Position numbers and translations under genes: made by a program | Shown here: positions 63,473 through 64,000 of the stretch, piece by piece | How the letters are laid out: every line of letters starts with the position of its first letter | Numbering within the stretch: position 1 is the first letter of the stretch | From: Shinisaurus crocodilurus | Lineage: Eukaryota; Chordata; Lepidosauria; Squamata; Shinisauridae | NCBI GenBank assembly: GCA_021292165.1 | Contig: CM037888.1 | Coordinates: 27,455,140-27,519,139, forward strand | Reading direction: 5' to 3' | DNA: 64,000 bases | Notes under the pieces: model-generated | What the model was told of the DNA's origin: nothing | The model's database searches: none | What the model saw: only the letters and a program-made list of their open reading frames with translations

Positions 63473-64000
63473 TACTGGAGGGCCACCACCAAAAATATAT
63501 GGGGTTTAAATTGAGCCACGGTCATATTGTGGCCAGAACCATGTGTTGATGTAATATGCCTTTGAGGGCGGCGTGCAGAATGCCTTTTCTTTGTCAGTGA
63601 GTCATTGCACCAGTGGTATGAGATGGATACCATGGCTTTTTAATAAAAGGATGATATTAATAAAAGCGAGAGAGCGCAGGAGAGCAGCTGAGAGAGAGAG
63701 AGGAAGGGAACGGCGCCTACCTGGGTCCTGGGGCGGGGCTTCCGGGGCCAGCCCTTCTTCAGCCGACGCCACCCAAGGCAAGTACCAGCTGCCTTCCCCG
63801 CTGCTGCCACCATCTCCCTCTCGCCCGGAAAACCACCACCTCCCCGCCCTCCCTTTGAGAGAGAGCGCAGGAGAGCTGCTGAGAGGGAGGATAAGGGAAC
63901 AACGTTGTTTGGCGCCGGTTTGGTGCTGGCGCCGGGCTGTTTATCGGGGTGACTTGGATTTTTAGCAGCCTTAACTGAGGTACAGTGGTTGTTTTTAACA
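63473..64000. other. Unclassified end of window
   Basis: A segment near 63665 (GAGAGAGCGCAGGAGAGC) recurs near 63857 in direct orientation, each followed by GGGAAC and GGCGCC. The sequence is GC-rich and may be another element cut by the window edge. No gene is supported. Confidence 0.35.

Overview
This window looks like a gene-poor, repeat-dense stretch of a reptile genome, most likely a lizard or other squamate. The evidence is the mix of 3' ends of CR1 and L2 LINEs, an L2-tailed MIR-like tRNA SINE, a second tRNA-derived SINE, many trinucleotide and GATA/CTAT microsatellites, and a large load of short non-autonomous hAT elements. The species call is inference from repeat composition. I found no convincing protein-coding gene, no functional tRNA or rRNA gene, no operon and no CRISPR array. 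The only long coding matches are decayed reverse transcriptase fragments. Labels such as hAT-a to hAT-g are informal names used only in this annotation.

Layout. 1-5.3 kb: hAT-a and hAT-b copies, one carrying a 132-bp near-perfect palindrome, and unique DNA. 5.3-15 kb: an L2 end, hAT-c/d/e copies, CR1 ends, a 5S rRNA-derived SINE, an OC1-like hAT, a Harbinger-like MITE, and a tRNA SINE split by a GC-rich hAT. 15-23 kb: mainly unique sequence plus related hAT-b pieces, one of which was split by an L2 that was itself split by a SINE. 23-31 kb: CR1, an 84-bp hAT, two hAT-a copies, and the longest run of conserved-looking unique DNA (about 27.5-28.4 kb). 31-46 kb: hAT-e/g copies, nested hATs, a dense microsatellite cluster, SINEs and CR1. 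46-55 kb: a Harbinger MITE inside a Penelope-like palindrome, a 5'-truncated L1 with a perfect target-site duplication (TSD), a Tigger-like MITE and a solo LTR. 55-64 kb: a composite GC-rich hAT, an L2 split by a SINE, a second divergent LTR, and a 633-bp hAT with a perfect 8-bp TSD.

The loci do not work together as a pathway. What ties the window together is transposition history. Many insertions can be ordered, because pre-insertion sites are visible in the host repeats and because several elements keep 8-bp (hAT), 3-bp (Harbinger) or TA (Tigger) target duplications. The most unusual items are the palindrome at 384-515, a 5S-head/CR1-tail SINE present in at least two and probably three copies, a long hairpin module shared by two different GC-rich hAT families, and the abundant, probably lineage-specific hAT-a family.
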